From: M0108 sp963841065 | GTDB taxonomy: Bacteria; Pseudomonadota; Gammaproteobacteria; Chromatiales; Chromatiaceae | Length of the DNA stretch: 64,000 nt | Direction: 5' to 3' | Assembly (NCBI GenBank): GCA_963841065.1 | Contig: CAWJBI010000035.1 | Coordinates: forward strand, 62,001-126,000 | Shown: positions 8,253 to 16,664 of the stretch, one piece after another | How the letters are laid out: each line of letters begins with the position of its first letter | Numbering within the stretch: position 1 is the stretch's first letter | Notes under the pieces: model-generated | Database searches by the model: none | What the model saw: only the letters and a program-made list of their open reading frames with translations | What the model was told of the DNA's origin: nothing | Translations under genes and position numbers: made by a program

Positions 8253-9752
8253 ATGGTGGCCACCCCCGCTATGACATCCCCGCAAGCCTCCTCTTCTCTC
8301 CAGCCCTATTGGCTCATCGCTCTCAAGGGCCACCGCCACCTGCGTCAGCCGGAGGCGGTCGGCGAGGCGCTCGCCGCCCTGCTGGGCGCCCTGAGCGAGG
8401 AGATCGATGGCACCCTGGTCGGCGTTTCTTCCATCGCCCGCGGGGCCGACACCCTCTTTGCCCAGGCGATCCTGGCCTTGTCGTTCCCCTGGCGCGCCCT
8501 GCTGCCAGCGTCCCTGGCCGAGCTGCGCCAGGACTTCACCGCGGAGGAGTGGCAGTGCCGCGAGCAACTGCTGGCGCGGGCGACTGAGATTCAGGTCCGC
8601 GGCAGGGCCGCGGGCAGGGACGAGGCCGATCTGGAGTGCGGCCTGGACACCGTGGATCAGGCGGACCTGCTCATCGCCGTCTGGGACGAGAGGCCCGCGG
8701 CAGCACCGGGGGGAACGGGGGATATCGTCACCTATGCCCGCGGCGTCGGGAGACCGCTGATCATCATCAATCCTGAGACGCTCGAGGTCCGGCGTGAGGG
8801 CTGGGAGGGTCATCCCTTCCTGGATCATGAGCTCCGCTTCCTCAACAGTCTTGGCGAGGGTGCCGCGATGGAACCCCCGGACTCCTCGCCGGTACCCCCG
8901 TCGTTATGGCGCTTTTTCACCAAGGTCGACCAGATGGCGACTCGCACGGCGCCGAATTTCCGGCGCTGGGTCGCCTCCTCGCTGGTACTGAATACCGGTG
9001 CGACCCTGATGGTGGCCTTCATCATCGCCTTCGCCCTGCGCCTGCCTGCCCTGGACGCCCTGGCCTTCCTCATGACCGCCGGGGCCATGGGGGCCGGCTT
9101 CTATCTGAAATACCGCAAGGTGCATCAACGCTGGATCCATTGCCGCGTAGCCGCGGAGATCTGCCGGGCCGCGATCGCCACCTGGGAATTGCCCCGGCTG
9201 GTGCTGCCGGACCTTCAGGGTCTGGGGGAGACCTTTGCCCGCCTCACGACCTCGGTCAGGATGATGCACCTCTGTGACCGCCCGGCTGTCCCCCCACCCC
9301 TGGAGGAGATCCGGGAGCGATATGCGCGCGACCGCATCGATGATCAGATCCAGTACCACCAGGCCCGTGCCGTCCGGCTCGCCCGTCTGCGCCAGCGCCT
9401 GATCAGTCTCTTCTGGTTCTTTTCCGCCCTGGCCGTCCTGCGTGGGCTCTTCGCCGGTGTGTACGGCACGGACAGCCTCAGCCTGGAGGCCAGCCGTACC
9501 CTCACCCACTTCCTGCCCCTGGCGCTCCCCGGTCTGGCCGGCTGCGCCCTGGCGCTGATTTCAGTCTTCGATCTCAATGGCCAGTTGGCCCATTCCCGCG
9601 CCCTGACGAACTTCCTGATCGCGGCGCGGGCGGAGACGCAGGCCTGTCATAATCTCTATGCCTTGCAGCGGGCCATCGCCCGCACCGAACGTTACCTGGC
9701 CCGGGAAATCGCCGACTGGTTCGCCCTGGGCCAGGAACCCCGCTATGGTTGA
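8253..9752 (+). CDS. SLOG-domain protein with C-terminal four-TM (SLATT-like) module
   Basis: A 499-aa protein. The N-terminal 190 or so residues form a SLOG Rossmannoid ligand-binding domain: KGHRHL near 25, VSSIARGADTLFAQAIL near 60, VDQADLLIAVWDE near 137 and TGDIVTYARGVGRPLIII near 158. Two pairs of membrane helices follow, about 245-283 (TLMVAFIIAFALRL, LAFLMTAGAMGAGFYL) and 388-445 (LFWFFSALAVLRGLF, LPLALPGLAGCALALI), with amphipathic helical segments rich in charged residues between and after them. This resembles SLATT-type membrane effectors, which are known to pair with SLOG sensors and are thought to form pores, though the fit is by architecture only. The start is uncertain: no good ribosome site precedes the ATG at 8253 or the one at 8271. 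The patatin gene begins 19 bp downstream, so the two are probably one operon. Confidence 0.7.
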   Translation: MVATPAMTSPQASSSLQPYWLIALKGHRHLRQPEAVGEALAALLGALSEEIDGTLVGVSSIARGADTLFAQAILALSFPWRALLPASLAELRQDFTAEEWQCREQLLARATEIQVRGRAAGRDEADLECGLDTVDQADLLIAVWDERPAAAPGGTGDIVTYARGVGRPLIIINPETLEVRREGWEGHPFLDHELRFLNSLGEGAAMEPPDSSPVPPSLWRFFTKVDQMATRTAPNFRRWVASSLVLNTGATLMVAFIIAFALRLPALDALAFLMTAGAMGAGFYLKYRKVHQRWIHCRVAAEICRAAIATWELPRLVLPDLQGLGETFARLTTSVRMMHLCDRPAVPPPLEEIRERYARDRIDDQIQYHQARAVRLARLRQRLISLFWFFSALAVLRGLFAGVYGTDSLSLEASRTLTHFLPLALPGLAGCALALISVFDLNGQLAHSRALTNFLIAARAETQACHNLYALQRAIARTERYLAREIADWFALGQEPRYG

Positions 9753-9771
9753 GTGACGCAATGGGTGGACT

Positions 9772-10854
9772 ATGAAACGACTCCTGGCCCTGGATGGTGG
9801 CGGCATCCGCGGCATCTTCACCCTGGAGGTCCTGGCGCGCATGGAGGTACTGCTGCGCGCCCGGACCGGCCGGCCCGATCTGGTCCTGGCGGATTATTTC
9901 GACTACATCGCCGGCACCAGTACCGGCGGCATCATCGCCACCTGCCTGTCCTGGGGCATGCCGGTAGCCATGATCGAGGACCTCTATATCCGGCGGGGGA
10001 TGGAGATCTTCCGGCCCGCGCCCTGGTACAAACGCTGGCAGAGCAAGTATGCCGCGGAGGCCATTACCGGGATGCTCAAGGAGGTCTTCGCGGAGGATGA
10101 GGCGGGCCAGGTGCCGGCCCTGCTGGGCACGCGCCGACTGCGCACCCTGCTCTGCCTGGTGATGCGCAACTATTCAACGGGCTCCCCCTGGCCAATCTCC
10201 AATAACCCCGCCGCCCGCTTCAACGATCCCGCCTCCCCCGAGTGCAACCTGCACATCCCTCTGTGGCAACTGGTCCGGGCCAGTACCGCCGCCCCGACCT
10301 TTTTCCCCCCGGAGACCATCGTCCTCGGCGGCCGGCGGCACGTCTTCGTGGATGGCGGCATCACGCCTTACAACAACCCCAGCCTGCTCCTCTATCTCAT
10401 GGCGACCCTGCCCTGTTTCCACCTGGAATGGGAGCGGGGTCTGGATAGGCTGCTGCTGGTCTCGATTGGGACCGGACGGGTCCGCGTCACCTCCGGCACG
10501 GCCACGGTGGGGGAGATGAGCCTGCTCTTTCACGCCCGCCGCGTGCCGGTGGCCCTCATCGACTCGTCCAGCCTGCAGCAGGATCTGATGTGCCGGGTCC
10601 TCGGCCACTGCCGGGTCGGCGATGAGATCGATTGCGAGATCGGTGACCTCAAAGGTGCCGATCCGAGCGCCGCCCCGGGTCGTAACTTCACCTATCTCCG
10701 CTACAATCTGCACTTCTCCCCTGAACAGATCGCCCGCGCCCAGCAGGTCGCCAATACCAGCTTTGAGATTGACAATCTCAAGCTGATCCCCCTGCTGCGC
10801 GACATTGGCGCCGCCTATGCCGCGGAGAAGGTGCGGGGTGAGGACCTGCTATAG
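9772..10854 (+). CDS. patatin-like phospholipase
   Basis: A 360-aa patatin-family lipid acyl hydrolase. The oxyanion loop DGGGIRG lies at residues 8-14, the nucleophile elbow GTSTGG puts the catalytic Ser at residue 50, and the dyad Asp lies in VDGGITPYNNP (about residue 194). All catalytic elements are therefore intact. There is no signal peptide or membrane segment, so the enzyme is cytosolic and would attack the inner leaflet. Cytosolic patatins are established membrane-degrading effectors in CBASS-type defence (CapV) and recur beside SLOG proteins. Here the partner is the SLOG four-TM gene 19 bp upstream, with a STAND sensor divergent from it, and no nucleotide cyclase is visible. Function as a toxic effector is inference; the fold and active site are seen directly. 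Confidence 0.9.
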   Translation: MKRLLALDGGGIRGIFTLEVLARMEVLLRARTGRPDLVLADYFDYIAGTSTGGIIATCLSWGMPVAMIEDLYIRRGMEIFRPAPWYKRWQSKYAAEAITGMLKEVFAEDEAGQVPALLGTRRLRTLLCLVMRNYSTGSPWPISNNPAARFNDPASPECNLHIPLWQLVRASTAAPTFFPPETIVLGGRRHVFVDGGITPYNNPSLLLYLMATLPCFHLEWERGLDRLLLVSIGTGRVRVTSGTATVGEMSLLFHARRVPVALIDSSSLQQDLMCRVLGHCRVGDEIDCEIGDLKGADPSAAPGRNFTYLRYNLHFSPEQIARAQQVANTSFEIDNLKLIPLLRDIGAAYAAEKVRGEDLL

Positions 10855-10912
10855 CCCCCCGGCCGGGACAACCCCTGACGGATCGGGACGTCACGCCCAT
10901 CAGCCAGGCCCC

Positions 10913-12508
10913 TCAGATCAATTCTCCGATCGGGAGGAGAGTCAGGATCAGGAACTTGAGCGCCTCGCCAACACCGATGTCCGGCTCGGCCTCGGCGCGC
11001 ACCGGCCGCCCCTCCCGCTGGGTCACCCACTCGATCCGCCCCTCCGCGGTCAGCTCCAGGCGCCAACTGTTGTGGGGGGCCATGTCCCGTTCGATGAGGG
11101 CGGCCACCGCCTGGGCCAGGGGCGGGCTCTCGATGATGAGGCCGATCTCCGTATTCAGGTGCGTGGAGCGGGGGTCCATGTTGAAGGAGCCGATGTAGAC
11201 CACCTGGCGGTCGATGACCAGGGTCTTGGCATGCAGGGTCAGGGGCACCTTGTCCGGCATCCGTGCGTAACGGTCGATCAGGAGCGGCTGGTCCTCGGCG
11301 TCGCCGCGGTATTCGAACAACTCGATCCCCATGCCCAGCAAGCGGCGGCGCTGAAAGGCGTAGCGCGAATGCACCCAGATGGCATCGTTGGCCGCCATGG
11401 AATTGGTGAGGATGGCCACCCGAACGTCGCGCTCCCGCAGGTCCTCCAGCAGGCTAAAGGTCCCCGGGAGCATGATGAGGTAGGGCGTCGCGGCGAGCAG
11501 TTCCCGTTGGGCGCCCAGGGCCAGTTCGGTCAACTGGCGCCCGCTCTCGCCGAAGGCGTCGTAACGGTCCAGCTCCGGGTTCTTGCCGGGTCGGTCAGAG
11601 ATGAGCCGCGCCTGGCCCCAGTGGAGATCCGCGGCCCGCAGCGACTTGAAGCGAGCTGTGGTGGCCGCGAGGCCGGCGTCGAAACGCGGGGGGAAGTTCT
11701 CGGGGTGAGAGGCATACTGGTGCAGCCCGCGGTAATAGGCCGCCCGTTCCTCGGGGGTGATGGCGATATCGACCACCGCCTCCAGGGGGACCACCCAGGG
11801 GTGGTTCCAGTACTCGTCAAAACTGCTGGAGACCTTCGGCACCACGGGCCCCAGCGCCAGGACGTCGAGATCCCGGAAGTTGAACTGCTGATTGAGGTCG
11901 TAGTACTCATCGGCCACGTTGCGGCCCCCGAGGATGGCCAGGCTGCCGTCGACGATGAAGGTCTTGTTGTGCATGCGCCGGTTGAGGCGCGGAAAATCGC
12001 CCACCGAGCCGATGATCCGCGCCAGCTTGCCCAGGGTACCCAGACCCAGGGCCCCCACGGGGTTGTACAGGCGGATCTCGACCTGGGGGTGATCGTTCAG
12101 GAAGGCGAGAAAACGGGGATCGGCGTCGAGGGAAATCTCGTCGACGATGACCCGGACCCGGACGCCCCGCTCCGCCGCCCGCAAGAGGCGCTCGGCGGCG
12201 ATCTTACCGACATTGTCCTGATACCAGATGAAATACTGGGTATCGATGGTGCGGGTGGCCTGGTCGGCCAGCATGCCCCGCCACAGCAGGGCCTCCTCGC
12301 CCTTGTCCAGGAGCAGGAAACCCGACTGGCCCGCTGGCTGGGTTCTGACCAGGCGCCGGATCTGCTTCCCCAGGGGGGTGGTCTCGGGATTGGCGATGGC
12401 CCGGGAATCGACCCGGTTCGCCTGATCGACTGACTTGAGGCCCGCGCAGCCGGTCAGGACCAGCGCCAGCGCCAGGGTCGATATGAACCAGAATAATCGT
12501 GAGGCCAT
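10913..12508 (-). CDS. phospholipase D-like lipoprotein (cardiolipin synthase C type)
   Basis: A 531-aa PLD-superfamily protein with two catalytic HKD motifs: HNKTFIVDGSLAILGGRN and HAKTLVIDRQVVYIGSFN. The N-terminus MASRLFWFISTLALALVLTG is a lipoprotein signal with lipobox LTGC. This start (12508) is preceded by GGGGAG at good spacing; a longer frame to 12694 has no such support. The arrangement (lipobox, two HKD halves, extra 'GG/GS-x-N' motifs) matches the ClsC/YmdC group, which makes cardiolipin by phosphatidyl transfer at the membrane. It converges on the patatin gene with 58 bp between. Whether it belongs with the accessory block or is an ordinary lipid gene cannot be decided from sequence. 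Confidence 0.82.
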   Translation of the reverse strand: MASRLFWFISTLALALVLTGCAGLKSVDQANRVDSRAIANPETTPLGKQIRRLVRTQPAGQSGFLLLDKGEEALLWRGMLADQATRTIDTQYFIWYQDNVGKIAAERLLRAAERGVRVRVIVDEISLDADPRFLAFLNDHPQVEIRLYNPVGALGLGTLGKLARIIGSVGDFPRLNRRMHNKTFIVDGSLAILGGRNVADEYYDLNQQFNFRDLDVLALGPVVPKVSSSFDEYWNHPWVVPLEAVVDIAITPEERAAYYRGLHQYASHPENFPPRFDAGLAATTARFKSLRAADLHWGQARLISDRPGKNPELDRYDAFGESGRQLTELALGAQRELLAATPYLIMLPGTFSLLEDLRERDVRVAILTNSMAANDAIWVHSRYAFQRRRLLGMGIELFEYRGDAEDQPLLIDRYARMPDKVPLTLHAKTLVIDRQVVYIGSFNMDPRSTHLNTEIGLIIESPPLAQAVAALIERDMAPHNSWRLELTAEGRIEWVTQREGRPVRAEAEPDIGVGEALKFLILTLLPIGELI

Positions 12509-12769
12509 CTGCCGCTCCCCGGATTCACCAAAGGGTTGTCGATCTGGAATCAGCGCCACCTGGAGACCATCCACTCCCTGGCTGGGCAGATGCGGAATAA
12601 CTATACCAAATGTTTCATAAAGGCACCGTGAGCCCCAGTACTCGAACGCAGCATCTGGATAATAACCCCGGCGACGTTGCGTTGACGGGCGCAAAACGCA
12701 GCTGGATTGGGATAGACTCTGGCATGGGGCGACCTTCGCAAGCCCTCAGCCCTGGACCCTGCCCGACGA

Positions 12770-13666
12770 ATGAAGCCTAACCCTCACGCCAGCGGCCAGA
12801 TACCCTCGGCGCTGATCGCCTGCCCTCGGGGTTCGCCGGCCACGGCCGTGAGCGGGGCTCTGGCCGCAATCGGGCTGAGGGGACCCCGCCCGGTCCTGAT
12901 CCTGGTTGGTGGGGCCGCCAGTCTCGATGGCGGGGTGGCGGCACAACTGCTACCCCTCTTCACGGGCCTGGTACCCCTTCTGGACCGGCTGGGAGTGGCG
13001 GTGATTGATGGCGGCACCCCCTTCGGAGTCATGGCGCTAATGGGGGCGGCGCGCCAGCGTGCCGCGGGAGGCTTTCCGTTGATCGGAATCGCCCCGCGCG
13101 GCCGCGTGGATGCACCGGCGGGGATCTCACCTGACGGACATGGAAGTTCTTCCGACATACCGAGCGATGAAAGTGGCGGGTACTTTCACTCTGATCAGGC
13201 AGGGGCTGAATTCCAAGTGGCTGGCCCCAACGGGCCTCTCACGGGGTCTGCTCCTCGACAGGATCAGGGTGAGTTCGAGCCTCGGGTGACCCTCGATCCC
13301 CACCACAGCCACTTCCTCCTGGTCCCCGGTGAGCGCTGGGGTGACGAATCCCCTTGGCTCACGGCCGCGGCGGAGCGCCTGGCGGGCGGGCGGGGCACCC
13401 TGATGCTGGTCGCCGGGGGTGGGGAGGTCACCCGCTGGGACGTCCTGCACCGGCTGCGCCAGCGGGGCCGGGTCCTGGCGCTCGCCGGCAGCGGCGGTAC
13501 GGCCGACGCCCTAGTCGCCTGGTGTCGGGGAGAGCAGCCGCCACCGGTAGCCGAACTGACGGGGGTTGATCACGCCCGCATGGAGGTCCTGGACCTGATG
13601 GCAGCAAGAGACCAACTGCCCAGGCTGTTGGCGCAGGCCTTTGCCACCCGGAAACGCGAGAAGTAA
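12770..13666 (+). CDS. TRPM-type SLOG (LSDAT-like) domain protein
   Basis: A 298-aa protein that looks like the prokaryotic TRPM-associated SLOG (LSDAT) family. Visible features are PVLILVGGAASLDGG near residue 42, a glycine-rich VIDGGTPFGVMALMGAAR segment near 75, HHSHFLLVPGERWGDES near 175, LMLVAGGGEVTRWDV near 213 and VLALAGSGGTADALV near 236. These are the Gly-rich nucleotide-binding loops of a Rossmannoid fold. A linker near 120-170 is low-complexity. There is no membrane segment or effector domain. SLOG domains bind nucleotide-derived ligands such as ADP-ribose or NAD+ in known members; the ligand here is unknown. The gene stands alone between the PLD gene (divergent) and the yceD operon. 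Confidence 0.7.
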   Translation: MKPNPHASGQIPSALIACPRGSPATAVSGALAAIGLRGPRPVLILVGGAASLDGGVAAQLLPLFTGLVPLLDRLGVAVIDGGTPFGVMALMGAARQRAAGGFPLIGIAPRGRVDAPAGISPDGHGSSSDIPSDESGGYFHSDQAGAEFQVAGPNGPLTGSAPRQDQGEFEPRVTLDPHHSHFLLVPGERWGDESPWLTAAAERLAGGRGTLMLVAGGGEVTRWDVLHRLRQRGRVLALAGSGGTADALVAWCRGEQPPPVAELTGVDHARMEVLDLMAARDQLPRLLAQAFATRKREK

Positions 13667-13793
13667 GGACAGGCCATGAACCCGGTGAACCGGGCCAGCA
13701 AGTCCGACAGGCTGCTAGGGGGCGAGACGGATGTGGGCTTGGCCGCATCCGTTCTTGACGAAAGGGAGCCAGGCTGAATAAACTGCGCAGGTT

Positions 13794-14322
13794 ATGTCTT
13801 CGCCGCTTCCCGATTTGATCGACCCTTGGCGAGCCGTGGACGCGGGCGCTGAGTTTGAAGGCGCTTGGCCTCTCTCGGGTCTGCCGCGGTTACGGGAGTC
13901 TTTAAGGGAGGCGGCAGGCGAGGTTGGGTATCGGTTGGTCTTCGCGCGCGATCTGGAAGGTCGCGGCACCCTGAAGGGCGAAATTGAGGCCCAACTGGTT
14001 CTGACCTGTCAGCGTTGCCTGGGCGCCCTGGACTTGGGACGTTAACGCACCCCTGGACTTGGCGTTGATTTCCGGACTCGACGAGGCCCGGCTGCTGCCG
14101 GAAGAACTCGACCCCTTGCTGGTATCCGAGGCGTCGATCCGGTTGCTGGACCTGATCGAGGATGAGTTGTTGCTGGCCCTGCCGCAGATCGCCATGCACG
14201 AGCCTGGAGAATGTGCCCCTCCAGGTCAGGAGGCGATGGAGGTGGGCGTAGAGCTGGTGGATGCCGGGAGTCCCCACCCTTTTGCCATTCTCGGCGCCCT
14301 GGGCCGGGGCGGGAAGGGCTGA
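13794..14322 (+). pseudogene. yceD: yceD (DUF177) large-subunit rRNA accumulation protein, frameshifted
   Basis: YceD is the usual gene before rpmF and is involved in 23S rRNA/50S maturation. The first frame (from 13794) reads MSSPLPDLIDPWRA ... VLTCQRCLGALDLG and hits a TAA at 14043. The family's second half continues in the +1 frame, LDLALISGLDEARLLPEELD ... LIEDELLLALPQIAMHE ... HPFAILGALGRG, ending at 14322. Removing one G from the GGG at 14036-14038 restores a single 175-aa protein with the expected CxRC motif, acidic middle and FAxLxxL end. The rest of both halves is well conserved, so this is either a very recent mutation or a base-calling error. The rpmF start lies 105 bp downstream. 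Confidence 0.85.
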
Positions 14323-14427
14323 AACCCTCGTGACATCTTCTCGATGTCGCGGATGTTAATGAATTTATTGGCGGCTGCCGTTCATCCTTAAAGGTGGTGG
14401 GCGGCATCCCCTGTCACGGAGAAAAAA

Positions 14428-14604
14428 ATGGCTGTCCCACAAAATCGTAAGACCTCTTCCCGGCGCGATATGCGTCGTTCCCACGACGCCCTGACGGGTC
14501 CCACCCTGTCGGTCGAGCCGCAGAGTGGCGAGGTTCATCGTCGTCATCATGTATCCCCCGATGGTTTTTATCGTGGCCGCAAGGTCATAGAGACTAAGGA
14601 CTGA
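14428..14604 (+). CDS. rpmF: 50S ribosomal protein L32
   Basis: A 58-aa gene. The translation starts MAVPQNRKTSSRRDMRRSHD and ends GFYRGRKVIETKD, the full-length pattern of bacterial L32. The middle HRRHHVSPDGFY replaces the four-Cys zinc site found in some L32 forms, so this is the Cys-free (C-) type. CACGGAGA lies about eight bases before the ATG. Position between yceD and plsX is the standard gammaproteobacterial order, linking ribosome assembly to lipid synthesis. Confidence 0.97.
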   Translation: MAVPQNRKTSSRRDMRRSHDALTGPTLSVEPQSGEVHRRHHVSPDGFYRGRKVIETKD

Positions 14605-14648
14605 AGTCGCAGCCTTCCCCATCTCCGCGCTGGCGGCCTAAAGCCCTG

Positions 14649-15680
14649 ATGGATCGTTTGACTATCGCCCTGGATGTCATGGGCGGAGATCATGGGCCTA
14701 AGGTCGTGGTCCCCGCGGCGCTCAATTACCTGCGCGCCACCCAAAATGTGGCCCTCATTCTGGTGGGCAAGGAAGGGGAAATCGCCAAGCTCATCCCGGC
14801 GGGTGGGCTCGGTGAACGTCTGAGCATTCGCCATGCCTCCCAGGAGGTGGCGATGAACGAGTTGCCCTCCAAGGCCTTGCGCCTGAAGAAGGACTCCTCC
14901 ATGCGGGTCGCCATCGATCTGGTCAAGTCCGGCGAGGCCCATGCCTGCGTCAGCGCTGGCAATACCGGCGCCCTCATGGCCACGGCGCGCTTTGTCCTCA
15001 AGACCCTGCCTAATATTGACCGGCCGGCCATCATGACCTCGGTGCCGTCCATGACCGGCAGCACCCATCTACTGGACCTGGGGGCTAACGTCGATTGCAC
15101 GGCGCAGCACCTCTTCCAGTTTGCCGTCATGGGCAGCGAGACCGTTACGGCCGTCGAGGGCCTGGCCGCGCCCAAGGTCGGGCTCCTCAATATTGGCGCT
15201 GAGGAGATCAAAGGCAACGAGCAGGTTAAGGGGGCCCATGAGCTTCTGGCCCGCAGTTCCCTGAATTACATTGGCTATGTCGAGGGGGATGATATCTACC
15301 TCGGTGTGGTGGATGTGGTGGTCACCGACGGCTTCGTGGGTAATGTGGCGCTGAAGTCGAGCGAAGGCCTGGCCAAGATGGTGCGCCACTTCCTGACCGA
15401 GAATTTCAATCGCAATTGGTTGACACGCCTCTCCGCCCTCGCGGCGATGCCGGTTCTCAAGCGTTTTCGCCGCAAGTTTGACCCGCGTCGCTACAATGGC
15501 GCCAGCCTACTGGGGCTGCGGGGCATTGTCATCAAGAGCCACGGCAGCGCCGATGTCCTCGCCTTCGAGAACGCGATCCATATCGCGGAGAAGGAAATCC
15601 ACTGCAATATCCCCGAGCGCATCGCCCACCGCGTTGGCGGTCAGCTTGATGCCGAACGCCAACAAAGGCCGATCGCGTGA
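14649..15680 (+). CDS. plsX: phosphate acyltransferase PlsX
   Basis: PlsX makes acyl-phosphate from acyl-ACP for the PlsY step of phosphatidic acid synthesis. The 343-aa product starts MDRLTIALDVMGGDHGPKVV with the invariant ALDVMGGDxGP motif, and has SAGNTGALMATARFVL near 101 and LLNIGAEEIKGNEQVK near 180. Length is close to the usual 340-350. The stop overlaps the fabH start as GTGA (15677-15680), so translation is coupled. Confidence 0.97.
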   Translation: MDRLTIALDVMGGDHGPKVVVPAALNYLRATQNVALILVGKEGEIAKLIPAGGLGERLSIRHASQEVAMNELPSKALRLKKDSSMRVAIDLVKSGEAHACVSAGNTGALMATARFVLKTLPNIDRPAIMTSVPSMTGSTHLLDLGANVDCTAQHLFQFAVMGSETVTAVEGLAAPKVGLLNIGAEEIKGNEQVKGAHELLARSSLNYIGYVEGDDIYLGVVDVVVTDGFVGNVALKSSEGLAKMVRHFLTENFNRNWLTRLSALAAMPVLKRFRRKFDPRRYNGASLLGLRGIVIKSHGSADVLAFENAIHIAEKEIHCNIPERIAHRVGGQLDAERQQRPIA

Positions 15681-16636
15681 AGCTCTATTCCCGAATCCTG
15701 GGCACGGGCAGCTATCTGCCCAAGAAAATCCTCACCAATAAGGATATCGAGGAGATCGTCGATACCACGGATGAATGGATCTTCGACCGTACCGGTATCC
15801 GCCAGCGCCATGTGGTGGTCGAGGGGGAGACCTGCTCGGACCTGGCGGTCGCCGCCGCCCGTGCCGCCATGGAGGCCGCCGGGGTCGACCCGAGCGAGAT
15901 CGACCTCATCGTCCTGGCGACAACGACGCCGGACCAGATATTTCCCAGCACGGCCTGCATCATCCAGCCCCGGCTGGGCATCAGGGGCGTGCCCGCCTTT
16001 GATATCCAGGCGGTCTGCGCCGGCTTTGTCTATGCCCTGAGTGTCGCCGACCAATTCATCCGTACCGGCAGCGCCAAGCGCGCCCTGGTGATTGGCGCGG
16101 ACACCATGTCCCGGCTCCTCGACTGGCAGGACCGTTCGACCTGTATCCTCTTTGCCGATGGGGCCGGTGCCGTGGTCCTGGGCGCCGCCGAGGAGCCGGG
16201 CATCATCTCCACCCATATCAGCGCCGACGGGGCCTACAAGGATCTGCTGCAAGTCCCCAAGGGCATAGGCCGGGGGGGGTGCGAGGACCCCTATCTCGAG
16301 ATGCGCGGCAATGAGGTCTTTCGCTGGGCCGTCAGCACCCTGGGCCGCATTGTCGATGAGACCCTGGAGGCCAATGGCATGACCAAGTCGGACATCGACT
16401 GGCTGGTGCCCCATCAAGCCAATATCCGCATCATCCAGGCCACGGCCCGCCGCCTCGACCTGCCCATGGAACAGGTGGTGGTGACCGTGGCCGATCATGG
16501 CAATACCTCCGCCGCCTCTATCCCCCTGGCGCTCGACACGGCGGTGCGCGACGGCCGTATCCAGCGTGGCCAAACCATCCTGATGGAAGGCTTTGGCGGT
16601 GGTTTCACCTGGGGTACGGTCTTGGCGCGCTTCTGA
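15677..16636 (+). CDS. fabH: 3-oxoacyl-ACP synthase III (FabH)
   Basis: FabH condenses acetyl-CoA with malonyl-ACP to start fatty acid elongation. The 319-aa protein (GTG start overlapping the plsX stop) starts MKLYSRILGTGSYLPKKILT. The catalytic triad is visible: Cys in FPSTACIIQPRLG (near 112), His in VPHQANIRII (near 246) and Asn in DHGNTSAASIP (near 276). The family C-terminus GGGFTWGTVLARF is intact. Confidence 0.97.
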   Translation: MKLYSRILGTGSYLPKKILTNKDIEEIVDTTDEWIFDRTGIRQRHVVVEGETCSDLAVAAARAAMEAAGVDPSEIDLIVLATTTPDQIFPSTACIIQPRLGIRGVPAFDIQAVCAGFVYALSVADQFIRTGSAKRALVIGADTMSRLLDWQDRSTCILFADGAGAVVLGAAEEPGIISTHISADGAYKDLLQVPKGIGRGGCEDPYLEMRGNEVFRWAVSTLGRIVDETLEANGMTKSDIDWLVPHQANIRIIQATARRLDLPMEQVVVTVADHGNTSAASIPLALDTAVRDGRIQRGQTILMEGFGGGFTWGTVLARF

Positions 16637-16664
16637 ACCTCTTGTTCCCGCGACGAATCTTTCC

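Noticed and set aside
8253..10854. Reading the SLOG/patatin pair as standard CBASS
   Set aside because: No CD-NTase, E1/E2/JAB, TRIP13 or HORMA gene lies nearby.
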